Shown: one piece after another, positions 24,536 through 32,524 of the stretch
How positions within the stretch are numbered: the stretch's first letter is position 1
Layout: every line of letters starts with the position of its first letter
Assembly (NCBI RefSeq): GCF_900113735.1
Contig: NZ_FOQM01000032.1
Location: forward strand, 1 to 64,000
Reading direction: 5' to 3'
Origin: Bradyrhizobium sp. Gha
GTDB lineage: Bacteria > Pseudomonadota > Alphaproteobacteria > Rhizobiales > Xanthobacteraceae
Length of the DNA stretch: 64,000 nucleotides
Notes under the pieces: model-generated
What the model was told of the DNA's origin: nothing
The model's input: the letters and a program-made list of their open reading frames with translations, nothing else
Database searches by the model: none
Program-made: the position numbers and the translations under genes

Positions 24536-25255
24536 ATGGGCACAGAACGGAAAGTTGCCATCGTCACCGGGGCATCCCAGGGGATCGGCGCCGGGATTGC
24601 AAAGGCCTTTCGGCAGCGAAACTACGAGGTCGTCGCGACCTCTCGATCAATCAAGCCAGGCGTTGATGCCGACATGCTGGTCGTGCCGGGCGACGTCGGC
24701 GATTCCCAAACGGCGCAGCGCACGTTCAGCGCGGCGCTTGAGCGTTTCGGCCGGGTCGATACGCTGGTCAACAACGCCGGCATGTTCATGGCGAAGCCGT
24801 TCATCGCTTACACCCAGGCCGATTATCAGGCCTACCTCTCGACGAACGTTGAAGGGTTCTTTCACATGACACAACGGGCGCTTGAGCTCATGGGCAAGCA
24901 GGGGCGTGGCCATGTCGTCACGATCACGACGAGTCTCGTCGACCAGCCGATGAACAGCGTCCCGGCTGCTTTGGCATCGCTTACCAAAGGCGCCCTGAAT
25001 GCGGCCACCAAGGCGCTCGCGATCGAGTATGCGAGCACGGGTGTCCGCGTCAACGCAGTCTCGCCGGGCATTATCAAAACGCCGATGCATCCGCCGGAGG
25101 CGCATCAAGCGTTGGCCGCGCTCCACCCGATGGGCAGGATGGGAGACATAGCCGACGTTGTCGATGCGGTACTTTACTTGGACGGCGCAGGGTTTGTGAC
25201 AGGCGAAATTCTCCACGTCGATGGAGGACAGTCCGCCGGCCACCACCGCACCTAG
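24536..25255 (+). CDS. SDR-family oxidoreductase lacking the canonical Tyr (239 aa)
   Basis: The Rossmann motif TGASQGIGAGIAKAF and NNAG are present, and VSPGIIKTP and the C-terminal TGEILHVDGG are typical of classical SDRs. In the active-site helix (SVPAALASLTKGALNA), the residue four before the Lys, normally Tyr, is Ala. Either the family uses a different acid or it is not a standard dehydrogenase. It is 12 bases behind the flavoenzyme gene, so the two are co-transcribed and may act on the same compound, for example on the carbonyl product. Confidence 0.88.
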   Translation: MGTERKVAIVTGASQGIGAGIAKAFRQRNYEVVATSRSIKPGVDADMLVVPGDVGDSQTAQRTFSAALERFGRVDTLVNNAGMFMAKPFIAYTQADYQAYLSTNVEGFFHMTQRALELMGKQGRGHVVTITTSLVDQPMNSVPAALASLTKGALNAATKALAIEYASTGVRVNAVSPGIIKTPMHPPEAHQALAALHPMGRMGDIADVVDAVLYLDGAGFVTGEILHVDGGQSAGHHRT

Positions 25256-25276
25256 AAGCAGGGGCGGTCGAAAACA

Positions 25277-25498
25277 TTGTTCTTCGGCGGGCTTCCTGCC
25301 GATCGCCGATTGCGCTCCTGGCGAGCGGGCCTGGCAGCGAGGCTTGATTTCAGGCCAGCGCTTGAAGTTGCGAAGGCCTATATACAGAGCGCTCTCGAGC
25401 GCGTTGTGTGGAGATCGGATTGGCCCCACCCGGCAAAGGGCATTTTTGGCGCACCGAACGATGCGCTCTTGTTCGGACCAGCATGCACTTCGAAGCCG
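25277..25498 (+). pseudogene. Amidohydrolase C-terminal fragment
   Basis: The reading ALERVVWRSDWPHPAKGIFG, then APNDALLFG, matches the conserved W-G-[ST]-DWPHP segment near the end of amidohydrolase-2 (TIM-barrel) enzymes. Nothing upstream or downstream continues it, so this is a small remnant beside the SDR gene. Confidence 0.45.
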
Positions 25499-25950
25499 TA
25501 GTCCGTCCCGACAGAGAGATGGGAGCAGAGGCAATCAAGATCCACCGTTTGCGTCGGTCAGATGTCGAGTCAGCGCCAATCGTCTGGAAAGTTCTGCCGA
25601 GTTTTCTGCACTTCATCGGGACGCGTCTCCTGATCGGCTACTATGTCGATTTCGACATCGCTATGCTGGATAAGTACGTTCTCCCGCTGCTGGGTATCGA
25701 GCTGCCTAACAAGCGTATTGAAATTTCCCGGCTGTATTACGAGCGCAAATACGGCGATGCTCCGCCCAACACGTCAATCGACCTCTCGTTCGCTGCGATC
25801 CTCCGTGACCCCTGCATTCCTCTGCCGGAACAGCATGATGCTTTCGACGATGGATGATGACTGCGATGATGTTCTTGCAGTTACGCGACCTGGCCAAGCG
25901 GGGCGTGCGGATCGCGCGCCAACGCGCCAGCCCGGTTTTCAATCCGGCTG
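25492..25950 (+). pseudogene. DnaQ-like 3'-5' exonuclease fragment, frameshifted
   Basis: IKIHRLRRSDVESAPIVWKV, then RLLIGYYVDFDIAMLDKYVL, is the middle of a DEDDh exonuclease (Exo II GYxVxFD). PEQHDAFDD supplies the final His and Asp. The N-terminal DxE strand is missing. At the HDAFDD motif the frame slips, and MTAMMFLQLRDLAKRG continues in another frame. It appears joined directly to the amidohydrolase remnant. Confidence 0.55.
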
Positions 25951-26330
25951 GGCGTGACCAGGACTCGGTGCGTCGGAGCCGGGATGTAGAGTGTTCGTTG
26001 CTGGCCGCGAAGCGGACGGAGGCAGTATGCTTAAGAAGCTGACCGGGTAGCTATTCTTCGCGTCGGAGTTAACGCGCCATTCATGAGATTGTCCGCGTGT
26101 TGCGAATGTAATCTGTGAGTTGCCGACGCATCTCGATGAGATCGAGCAATCCGTTGTTCACAAGGAGGCAAGGGAATTTTCGGAAATTTGCAGGCTGGTA
26201 GTGATTTTGCCGGCGGATCTCGCCAGCGCCGGTCGAAACGGTCCGGAAACACGATTAGGGCGCCGACGACATGAAGTTGAAGCCGAAAGGGCGAATGATT
26301 GCCTCCATCTCAAGGGACGGAGAGACATCT
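25951..26330. other. Intergenic, no gene seen
   Basis: About 380 bases with short, unconvincing frames only. Confidence 0.35.
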
Positions 26331-26489
26331 GTGACACACTATCGGAACGCCCGGGCTCTTGCTTTCACCGCCGCGCTGCTCATGGCCGCCATCGCGCTTA
26401 TCCCGCGCCCGGTCAGCTCCGATCTCGGCGCCGGTTGGAAATGCAGTCAGAACGTTCTTATGACGAGCTGCCGACTGGCTCAGCAATGA
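26331..26489 (+). CDS. Small exported protein, GTG start (52 aa)
   Basis: VTHYRNARALAFTAALLMAA, then IALIPRPVSSDLGAGWKCSQ, ending MTSCRLAQQ. It has a clear signal-type hydrophobic stretch and two Cys in the short mature part that could form a disulphide. Start GTG 26331 has GGAGAG upstream; an ATG 20 codons earlier is possible. It is probably a periplasmic peptide of unknown role. Confidence 0.5.
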   Translation: MTHYRNARALAFTAALLMAAIALIPRPVSSDLGAGWKCSQNVLMTSCRLAQQ

Positions 26490-26710
26490 CCGATGGCACC
26501 GGCTCTAGCGGCACGGCCCGAGAGGCTCGTCGAGGGAATTTCATTGTTTCAGCCTCTCGTCTCCCTACCGACAATTGTCCTGCTCTGACGAGGACCGAAC
26601 CTTTAGAAGCGCGATGGGGAACTAAAAATAGCTCCTCGGTCACGCACATCCCCGAGATTGATCCTGGTCTAACGGGAAGTCTGCAGTCCGACCGAACTGT
26701 TTGCTAGAAA

Positions 26711-26908
26711 TCAACGCCAGAGCGAAGGCCGTTTAATTGACAGTGCTTGGAAGGGCGCTGCGGGCATGATTGTCTCGCTGGCCACAAGCGCGCAATCGTT
26801 GCATCTGAATACTCTACAGTCGGCCTGTTCGCCCAAGAACTTCATCGACTCCAAGCAGAACTCACACGTCCTGGTCGGATTGTCAGTACCGGAAAAGATG
26901 ATTTTCAT
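26711..26908 (-). CDS. Zinc-ribbon-like small protein, MKIIFS family, copy 2 (65 aa)
   Basis: MKIIFSGTDNPTRTCEFCLE, then SMKFLGEQADCRVFRCNDCA, after an excellent GGAGGGAG site. It has the same two CxxC pairs and tail as the copy at 7657-7857. The longer upstream frame has no ribosome site. Confidence 0.7.
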   Translation of the reverse strand: MKIIFSGTDNPTRTCEFCLESMKFLGEQADCRVFRCNDCALVASETIMPAAPFQALSIKRPSLWR

Positions 26909-27609
26909 TATCTCCCTCCGCGAATGAGGACATAAGAGTCTGATTCGATGAGAAGTGTTAGACCTTCTTTCGGACGATCCTGCCGCTCGAGCGTTATGTC
27001 CGCCACATCTGACGGAGCTACACGGAAGACGGTGCACCTTGCCGTCACTCAGCGCCATATTCGAGGGTGGCTTCTTGCGGGGCGCTGGGGCGATGAATAT
27101 GAAGCTGAACAGGGGTCGCCGGGTATTTGCTTTCAAGCGACGCACAGGCTCGGCTGCGGAATCCGCTGTTACGCGTTCTTCGATGATCCTGCTATCGGAC
27201 TTGCTCTGAAAGCCCGCTATGAAATTTGGCAAGATGCATCGGTCTCCTAAGATTCTTCTTGAACCGCAGGGCGCCCACGCCGCACTTCATAGCCATTGAG
27301 AAGCGACGCACCTCATCTGCAGGTTGTGAGCACGATAGAAGCCTCTGGATCAACGACAACTTAACTCCTCTGGTAAGCTTGATGTCGGCGCTGCGCGTTA
27401 TTTCTGAAACGCGACAGCAGCGCTTTGTTGTCCACAGTGTCGATCGCGACACACAATACCGACTCGACTCATCGTAGGCTTTGTTGCGTCTTCAGGGGCG
27501 CCTTTCCTCCAGCCTAAAGCCCGACGCCAATGCCGGGCTTTCCTTCGGTGGGTGTTCTGATTGGAATACATAGGGCTTGCCCGGCTCGCTCAGCAGGGGA
27601 AATACCGAG
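26909..27609. other. Stretch without a recognisable gene
   Basis: About 700 bases. Several short frames on both strands show no domain, ribosome site or paralogue inside the window. Confidence 0.3.
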
Positions 27610-27807
27610 ATGTCGGACCCAGGCACCGAAGACGAGGCCATTTCGTGTTACCGTCTCCACATTCTGGATGAACGAGGCGACTTAGTCGGCGCGGTAGAAT
27701 TTGAATGCGCTAACGACGCGGTGGCAAAACGGAAAGCCCAAAAGGTATTGGCTGGCACCCCGGGGGAGCTTTGGCGACGTATTTCCGGAGGGCCCAGATA
27801 CAGCTGA
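27610..27807 (+). CDS. Small conserved protein, YRAYILEDDG family, copy 2 (65 aa)
   Basis: MSDPGTEDEAISCYRLHILD, then GAVEFECANDAVAKRKAQKV, with AGGGGAAA upstream. Paralogue of 7396-7587 sharing YR-x-x-IL, CAND, KA and the WRR motif. No function known. Confidence 0.65.
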   Translation: MSDPGTEDEAISCYRLHILDERGDLVGAVEFECANDAVAKRKAQKVLAGTPGELWRRISGGPRYS

Positions 27808-28326
27808 AGCGGGCACACATCGCGCCAATGACCAGCCAAGAGCGATCGATTAGATACCAGGGGTCCTGCGGCCTTTTCATTTCAGCTACATGTCTTGAGG
27901 GACGCGACCAACGCGAGGCTCTGCAGAACTGCTGCCATGACCATGTCCTCCCCAAAGCGGGGGCCACGCTCTGTTACATTCGGGCCTTTGCCCATGACTA
28001 GGCAAAAAGTTTTATCGAGGAGATCAATTGGATGGCGACAAAGCTCCGCTGACGACAATCTGTAAGTTGCGTTTGGCTTGTGGCGAATCCGAACCAGCAA
28101 ATAACACTTCGACCAGATGCTCCAACTCGCCCGCTGGCCTCACAAATGTTAAAGCACAGGCAAGCAATTTTTGGAAATGGGGAGTGTTTGCCACCTACGC
28201 GGCGGCAGACCGCTCGGTCCCAGCTCGTTTTTCGATCCGGAAAAACCTCCAGGCTGGGGCCGATGTGGTCTACTCCCTTCCTGCCTGCAAGCTCACGGCC
28301 CGCCGGTTCAGCTGGAGGGCCACAGA
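27808..28326. other. Stretch without a recognisable gene
   Basis: About 520 bases. A frame starting near 28080 has no clear start site. A degenerate relative of the TTCACGCT hairpin (CGCCGGTTCAGCTGGAGGG) lies near 28301-28319. Confidence 0.3.
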
Positions 28327-28800
28327 TTATAGCTCCCTTCCCATGGCTGGGTGGCTCCGATTCTTCACCTTGATCCAGTGCTTCTGCCGGCCGCCACGGT
28401 ACGGCCGATCGCGATGCTTTGAGACCAGCCCTTCCAACCCCATGCGGCAGGCTGCTCGGAATAGATCGGGACCGATCTCGCCGCGCTCGAAAGGCGCGAT
28501 GGTCATGCCGTCCGGACGGCGCGCCAAAAGCCTTTTCAGGTTGGTCTTGCGCAGGTGCAAGGGCAGGACGCGCAGATCATCGCCACCCATGGCGAGAATG
28601 TCGAAGGCGTAGAGCTGGACTTCGTGGTCGTGCTTGCGGGAGTGCAGCGCGTTAAAGTCGCTGATGCCGTCCACTCCAAAGATCACGGCCTCGCCATCTA
28701 TCACAAACCTCTTTTGCCGATTCTTCAGCGCGGCCTCAGCAATCCAGGGATAACGCTTCGTCCAGTCGGTGCCGTTGCGCGAGAGCAGGCGCACGCGCAC
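28327..28800 (-). pseudogene. ATP-dependent DNA ligase, N-terminally truncated
   Basis: Reads VRVRLLSRNGTDWTKRYPWI, then RFVIDGEAVIFGVDGISDFN and GLEGLVSKHRDRPYRG, ending HWIKVKNRSHPAMGREL. These are nucleotidyltransferase motifs III to V of LigD/LigC-type ligases. The catalytic Lys motif (KxDG) and everything before it are missing. The 5' end abuts a different pseudogene without a normal start. It is therefore a fragment and not a functional ligase. Confidence 0.75.
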
Positions 28801-28835
28801 GCCGTGCCTCGGAGGGTAGGGCAAGCTGCACGTAG

Positions 28836-29156
28836 GCGCCTCGTGGCGTTGGCCTGGACGAAAGCCTCAAGCGCGGGCGAGAGAGCGAGCCTTTCATGAG
28901 CAGCGCGTTCGGCGAGCGCATCGGCGATGTCCTCGGTAGCATCGCGAGATCAGCCGTCGATGGCATTGCATGCGACAATCCTGAGCGGAGAGGCGTACTG
29001 GCGCGCGATGATGTCCCGCAGCACAGTCTCGCGATCCGTGTCATGCTCGTCGGTTTCGCGCCAAGCACAGCCGGCCCTCGCTCCAAAATCCTCAAGCACC
29101 AGGTAGATGTCACGGTCCAGGCGATCGGTTGGCACAATCGAAGGCGAGGCACGCAT
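28836..29156 (-). pseudogene. Conserved hypothetical protein, copy 2, in-frame TGA
   Basis: MRASPSIVPTDRLDRDIYLV, then CAWRETDEHDTDRETVLRDI and VACNAIDG-TGA, continuing DATEDIADALAERAAHERLA. The TGA (28950-28952) stands where copy 1 (17894-18244) has Trp in ERWSEDVSEDIA. Its 3' end runs into the ligase fragment, so it is both nonsense-mutated and probably truncated. Confidence 0.6.
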
Positions 29157-29184
29157 ACGCTTACTGCGATACTCTGCGGAGAGA

Positions 29185-29322
29185 CGGCCGCGGCTTGCAG
29201 GGGGCTAGGGGATATGGCCGGGGCCGCTCCCCCAGCTCGGTCGGCGAGCCAGCCAGACTCCCACGCTTATGCAGTGGCCTTTGTTCCTGACACTCTGACC
29301 GACAGGCGACGGGTGGGCACGG
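29185..29322. repeat. Dispersed repeat B, copy 2
   Basis: CGGCCGCGGC / GCCGGGGCCG arms with one mismatch, followed by the same 100-base block as at 6965-7062 (GCTCGGTCGGCGAGCCAG, CAGTGGCCTTTGTTCCTGAC). Confidence 0.75.
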
Positions 29323-29589
29323 GCCCTGGCCTGTTTCCGACCGCACTCGGTGGCTGAGAGACCGATTGCGCTCCCGCCTGCATAAGCAGGCGGGGCCGCC
29401 TGCTCGACGAGCCGGGGCTGGAAATCCGAGCCCGAAGGCCATCAGACTAAACGCAGGTTCACTCACCCGCCCTACCCATGAGATGGATCAAGGCATTTGA
29501 TCCCAACGAACGGTCGGGGCACACATCGTTTTGTTAGTATTCTAGTCTCCGAGATCTGCTAATGCGCTCCGCATGATGGGGACCGCTCT

Positions 29590-29774
29590 ATGAAAGACAT
29601 CATCGCTCACCTAAAGACGCTCCGCGCCAATATCGATGCGACGAGCTTGAGCGGTCGGCCAAAAGCGACATCAAGCGCAACGCTTTTCGCCGCACGGCAG
29701 CGCACTACAGGGTTCTGGCTGGCGAGCTGGAGCGCGCATTAGGCGAAATGCAGACCAGAGACGCCGCAGAGTAA
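29590..29774 (+). pseudogene. Small hypothetical protein, one-base frameshift
   Basis: MKDIIAHLKTLRA reads in one frame. A one-base deletion near 29630 shifts it, and YRCDELERSAKSDIKRNAFR, then RTAAHYRVLAGELERALG, ending DAAE-stop, continues in the next. The intact helical protein would have about 61 residues. Confidence 0.5.
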
Positions 29775-29820
29775 GGCCGCCTCAGTGCTTTCAGGTCAAA
29801 CCCGAGCGGCGCGGCCCGAT

Positions 29821-29904
29821 ATGCGACGTTGGATGCTGCACCCGCTGACCTGGACACTGACCGCGATCGCTCTCGCCGTCATGCTTTCGATGCTGATGCA
29901 GTAA
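29821..29904 (+). CDS. Single-TM peptide (27 aa)
   Basis: MRRWMLHPLTWTLTAIALAV then MLSMLMQ. Two N-terminal Arg and a hydrophobic helix of about 18 residues. The ribosome site is weak (GGCGCGGCCCGAT). Similar to other tiny membrane peptides in this region. Confidence 0.35.
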   Translation: MRRWMLHPLTWTLTAIALAVMLSMLMQ

Positions 29905-29954
29905 GGCGGCAACTGAGGCGGCCCCTTGGTTTCACGGGAGGTTGTTGTTGTTGT

Positions 29955-30113
29955 CTATTGTGTCGCCAAAGGAATGCTGCCAGAGGCAAAGTTTTTAGCC
30001 TTAATCCCCGCAATGATCTGCGCTTCATTCGTGGGTACGGACATTCCGCCGCTGATTTGGTCGAGCTCAGCGATCGACAGTTCGAGAGTTTCGGTTCGCG
30101 CAATCTGCGTCAT
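29955..30113 (-). CDS. Double-glycine leader peptide, bacteriocin-like (52 aa)
   Basis: From ATG 30113, with AGGGAG eight bases upstream, the frame reads MTQIARTETLELSIAELDQI followed by SGG and a 29-residue core beginning MSVPTNEAQII and ending SIPLATQ. LSIAELDQISGG is an almost ideal double-glycine leader (LS-x-x-EL-x-x-I-x-GG), the cleavage and export signal used by C39-peptidase ABC transporters for class II bacteriocins and microcins. The core lacks Cys, so it would be unmodified or non-disulphide. An upstream in-frame ATG (30119) overlaps the ribosome site. No C39 transporter is in the window. The peptide was checked codon by codon. Confidence 0.65.
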   Translation of the reverse strand: MTQIARTETLELSIAELDQISGGMSVPTNEAQIIAGIKAKNFASGSIPLATQ

Positions 30114-30119
30114 GTTCAT

Positions 30120-30492
30120 TCTCCCTGCTTAACGCGGGGATTGCTTCCCGTTCGACCTGATATCGCAGGCTTAGACCGTATAATTCATCTGCGCCGTGGC
30201 GAAGGTCACACACTCCAGGGCGCGGGCTTCGGTCCCGCGCTTGACGCTCGTAGACTTTCGCGCTGGCGGCCCGGTCACATGGGATGTCCAATCTTTCTCC
30301 GGAGGCTTTTCGTACTATGCACGCCGCCAGGCATTAGGTTCCAACTGATTAATAAATATAAGGAATATTCGCCGTCCTTTGATCGCCGGTGTGGCAGGCC
30401 AGCTACAGCAACGTACGCGCGAGAGGCACATACTCTTGATCGGCAGGTAGGCGACGCGCCGATTCATAAACTGGTCATCTGGGGAGACTCGA
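30120..30492. other. Intergenic, presumed promoter region
   Basis: About 370 bases between the leader peptide and the outer-membrane protein. An AT-rich patch (TTAATAAATATAAGGAATATTC) near 30348-30369 is a plausible promoter or regulatory area for the porin-like gene. No coding frame is supported. Confidence 0.35.
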
Positions 30493-31302
30493 ATGAAGAA
30501 ACTGACTGCGGCTGCGGCCGGGACACTAGCACTGGCACTGGGACTGGCAGCTCCTGCCAGCGCCGCCGATCTTGCAGCTCGACCGTACACCAAGGCGCCG
30601 ACGCCAATGGTCGCGACCATCTACGACTGGAGCGGATTCTACATCGGCATCAACGGCGGTGGCGGCTCCGCCCACACCTGCTGGGACTTCGTCGACACCA
30701 CCGGTGCCGTGACCGGAGTCCCCGGCGCTCTTGCGAGAGAAGGCTGCCACAACGCAACGGGCGGCACGGTCGGTGGTCAGATCGGCTACCGCTGGCAGTC
30801 CGCCAACTGGGTATTTGGCCTCGAAGGTCAGGGCAACTGGGCTGACTTCAGTGGCGACAATGTCAGCGTCGTGTTCCCCGGCAGCGCGCTAGTGACGGGC
30901 GACCGTAATCGATCGCGGATCAACTCCTTCGGCCTGATCACCGGTCAGGTGGGCTACGCCTGGAACAACGTGCTGTTCTACGTCAAGGGCGGTGCGGCGG
31001 TGGTTGGCGATAGATATGACATCTACGCTGCCGCTGGCACGCCCGGTGCTGGGACACGGCTCGCAACTGCAGATGACACCCGTTGGGGCGGGACAGTGGG
31101 CGCCGGCCTCGAGTTCGGGTTCGCACCAAACTGGTCGGTCGGTTTGGAGTACGACCACATCTTCCTGAGCAATCAGAACAGAACGCTCACAACCGTTCCC
31201 GGGGGCTTCCCCTTCCAAACCGACCGTATCAGCCAGGATGTCGACATGGGTCTCGTGCGTCTGAACTACAAGTTCGGGGGCCCGATCATCGCCAGGTACT
31301 GA
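30493..31302 (+). CDS. Outer-membrane beta-barrel protein (269 aa)
   Basis: A Sec signal (MKKLTAAAAGTLALALGLAA ending ASA) precedes AADLAARPYTKAP, the standard mature start of Omp31/OmpW-like barrels of Rhizobiales. Barrel features include YDWSGFYIGINGGGG, repeated WNNVLFYVKGGAAVV and WSVGLEYDHIF strands, and a C-terminal VRLNYKFGGPIIARY ending in an aromatic residue. Such proteins are abundant surface antigens. A strong terminator follows, so the gene is monocistronic. Confidence 0.92.
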   Translation: MKKLTAAAAGTLALALGLAAPASAADLAARPYTKAPTPMVATIYDWSGFYIGINGGGGSAHTCWDFVDTTGAVTGVPGALAREGCHNATGGTVGGQIGYRWQSANWVFGLEGQGNWADFSGDNVSVVFPGSALVTGDRNRSRINSFGLITGQVGYAWNNVLFYVKGGAAVVGDRYDIYAAAGTPGAGTRLATADDTRWGGTVGAGLEFGFAPNWSVGLEYDHIFLSNQNRTLTTVPGGFPFQTDRISQDVDMGLVRLNYKFGGPIIARY

Positions 31303-31327
31303 GTCGCATTGTTCGAAATAATCGTAA

Positions 31328-31359
31328 GGCCGGCTCCGATGAGCCGGCCTTTCTTTTTT
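31328..31359 (+). terminator. Rho-independent terminator of the outer-membrane gene
   Basis: GGCCGGCTC-CGAT-GAGCCGGCC, a nine-pair stem followed by TTTCTTTTTT. Confidence 0.9.
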
Positions 31360-31372
31360 GGAGATTGAAGTG

Positions 31373-31669
31373 ATGAAAACGTACCGGCCAGTCGTCCCTT
31401 CAAAGCTAGCTGCCGAGCTAAAGAAGGCCTTCGCTTCGGCTGAGCCCCACACAATTTGCAAAGCCATGGAAAGGCACTTGGCGATTTTCAATATCGCTGA
31501 AATGGCAAGGGAGACGGGCTTACAGGGGCTCTATCGTGCCTTTCAAACGCACACGAAACTCCCGAATTTTACTACTATCCTCGCAGTGCTCATGGCCATG
31601 GGGTTGCACCTCCAAGTAGCGCCCCATTGCAAGCCGTCCAAAGCAGGCAGTATTCGCCCGAAGACCTAA
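31373..31669 (+). CDS. Addiction-module antidote-like HTH protein, HigA type (98 aa)
   Basis: NIAEMARETGLQGLYRAF followed by LPNFTTILAVLMAMGLHL is the Cro/HTH core of the antidote family whose toxin partners are RelE/HigB-like. No toxin gene is found on either side: upstream is the outer-membrane protein terminator, downstream a cold-shock remnant. It is therefore an orphan antitoxin or a small repressor. Start 31373 is preceded by GGAGATTGAAGTG. Confidence 0.72.
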   Translation: MKTYRPVVPSKLAAELKKAFASAEPHTICKAMERHLAIFNIAEMARETGLQGLYRAFQTHTKLPNFTTILAVLMAMGLHLQVAPHCKPSKAGSIRPKT

Positions 31670-31857
31670 CGCGGTTTGTTAACAGCCTTAGCGCACCGGT
31701 CGCCTTGGGGGCAGCCTGGCAGCTCAGTTGGCGGCGCCTGCGCTCCAATGCGTGATCTGGCTTGCTGCTATGTCCGGAATCGAACAATCAGTTTCGATGG
31801 CCAGGTTATGCTCGATTTCCCGATAATCCTTTTTGATTCGGAGATATGGACGGGGCG

Positions 31858-32039
31858 ATGGGTAAGGTGAAGTGGTTCAACGGGTTCAGCCTGATGACGG
31901 CAGCTCAGACGTCTTCGTGCACATCAGCGCCGTCGAGAAGGCCGGCAATTCGGGCTTGGCTGAAGGCACGCGGATCAGCTACGAGCTGAGGGCGGGTCGG
32001 TCCGGAAAAATGTCAGCGGAAGATCTGAGGATCGGCTGA
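31858..32039 (+). pseudogene. Cold-shock protein (CspA family), internal deletion
   Basis: MGKVKWFN matches the start of cold-shock proteins. QPDDGSSDVFVHISAVEKAG, then GLAEGTRISYEL and MSAEDLRIG-stop, follows in another frame. The RNP1 region that should sit between (GYGFI and neighbours) is deleted along with the frame. RNP2 (DVFVHIS) survives. Confidence 0.75.
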
Positions 32040-32216
32040 CGCGAGTTAAAGGCTGAACCACTTGCTCGCGAGGCCGAAGCGGCAGCCCGGAAGCACAAAA
32101 TGCCCCGCTCTCCGAATGTGCCGCTTTGAATGTGCCGCTTTCCGCTGACGGAGCCGACATGCTAACGAAGCATCTGCGGTCGGTGCCCGCCGATTGCCAA
32201 TAATCTCAGTCAAACT

Positions 32217-32249
32217 CCCGCCGGCTTACAAGGTCGGCGGGTTACTTTT
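32217..32249. terminator. Hairpin terminator
   Basis: CCCGCCG-GCTTACAAGGT-CGGCGGG followed by TTACTTTTG. It lies between the cold-shock remnant and the convergent gene at 32253. Confidence 0.6.
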
Positions 32250-32252
32250 GGG

Positions 32253-32465
32253 CTAGCCGTCTCGGCAACGAATGCCAAAGTTGTCGCAAGTGAGCGCGAA
32301 AACCTCTTTCGCCTTCGCATCTTCAAAACAGAAGCGTGTGCCGACTTCGGCCCGATCGGTCCACCAGTTGATCTGTTTTCCTTTTGCGATCCGTGAAGCT
32401 TCTCCGCGCAACAGGTCCAATTGTCTTCCGGCTGCGTGGACGATCAGGCAATATTCATTCGGCAT
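32253..32465 (-). CDS. Small conserved hypothetical protein (70 aa)
   Basis: MPNEYCLIVHAAGRQLDLLR, then KQINWWTDRAEVGTRFCFED, ending FGIRCRDG. GGTGGAG is five bases upstream. Alternating hydrophobic strands and four Cys suggest a small alpha/beta protein. No known domain. Confidence 0.6.
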   Translation of the reverse strand: MPNEYCLIVHAAGRQLDLLRGEASRIAKGKQINWWTDRAEVGTRFCFEDAKAKEVFALTCDNFGIRCRDG

Positions 32466-32502
32466 GCAACTCCACCCCTAAATGGAATTGGGAGAGCACG
32501 AA

Positions 32503-32524
32503 GGCCGCAGCTGCAGCTGCGGCC
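32503..32524. repeat. Perfect 22-base palindrome
   Basis: GGCCGCAGCTG joined directly to its reverse complement with no spacer. It could be a dimeric protein site or an extrusion-prone cruciform. Confidence 0.6.

Noticed and set aside
28327..28824. Functional LigD-type DNA ligase
   Set aside because: The catalytic Lys motif and N-terminal half are missing and no Ku or primase gene is nearby.
9589..28952. Reassignment of TGA/TAG to Trp
   Set aside because: The same genes also carry frameshifts or truncations, and all intact genes use TAG/TGA as ordinary stops, so decay is the simpler explanation.
31300..31372. A HigB/RelE toxin upstream of the HigA-like gene
   Set aside because: The 70 bases hold the outer-membrane gene's terminator and no coding frame.
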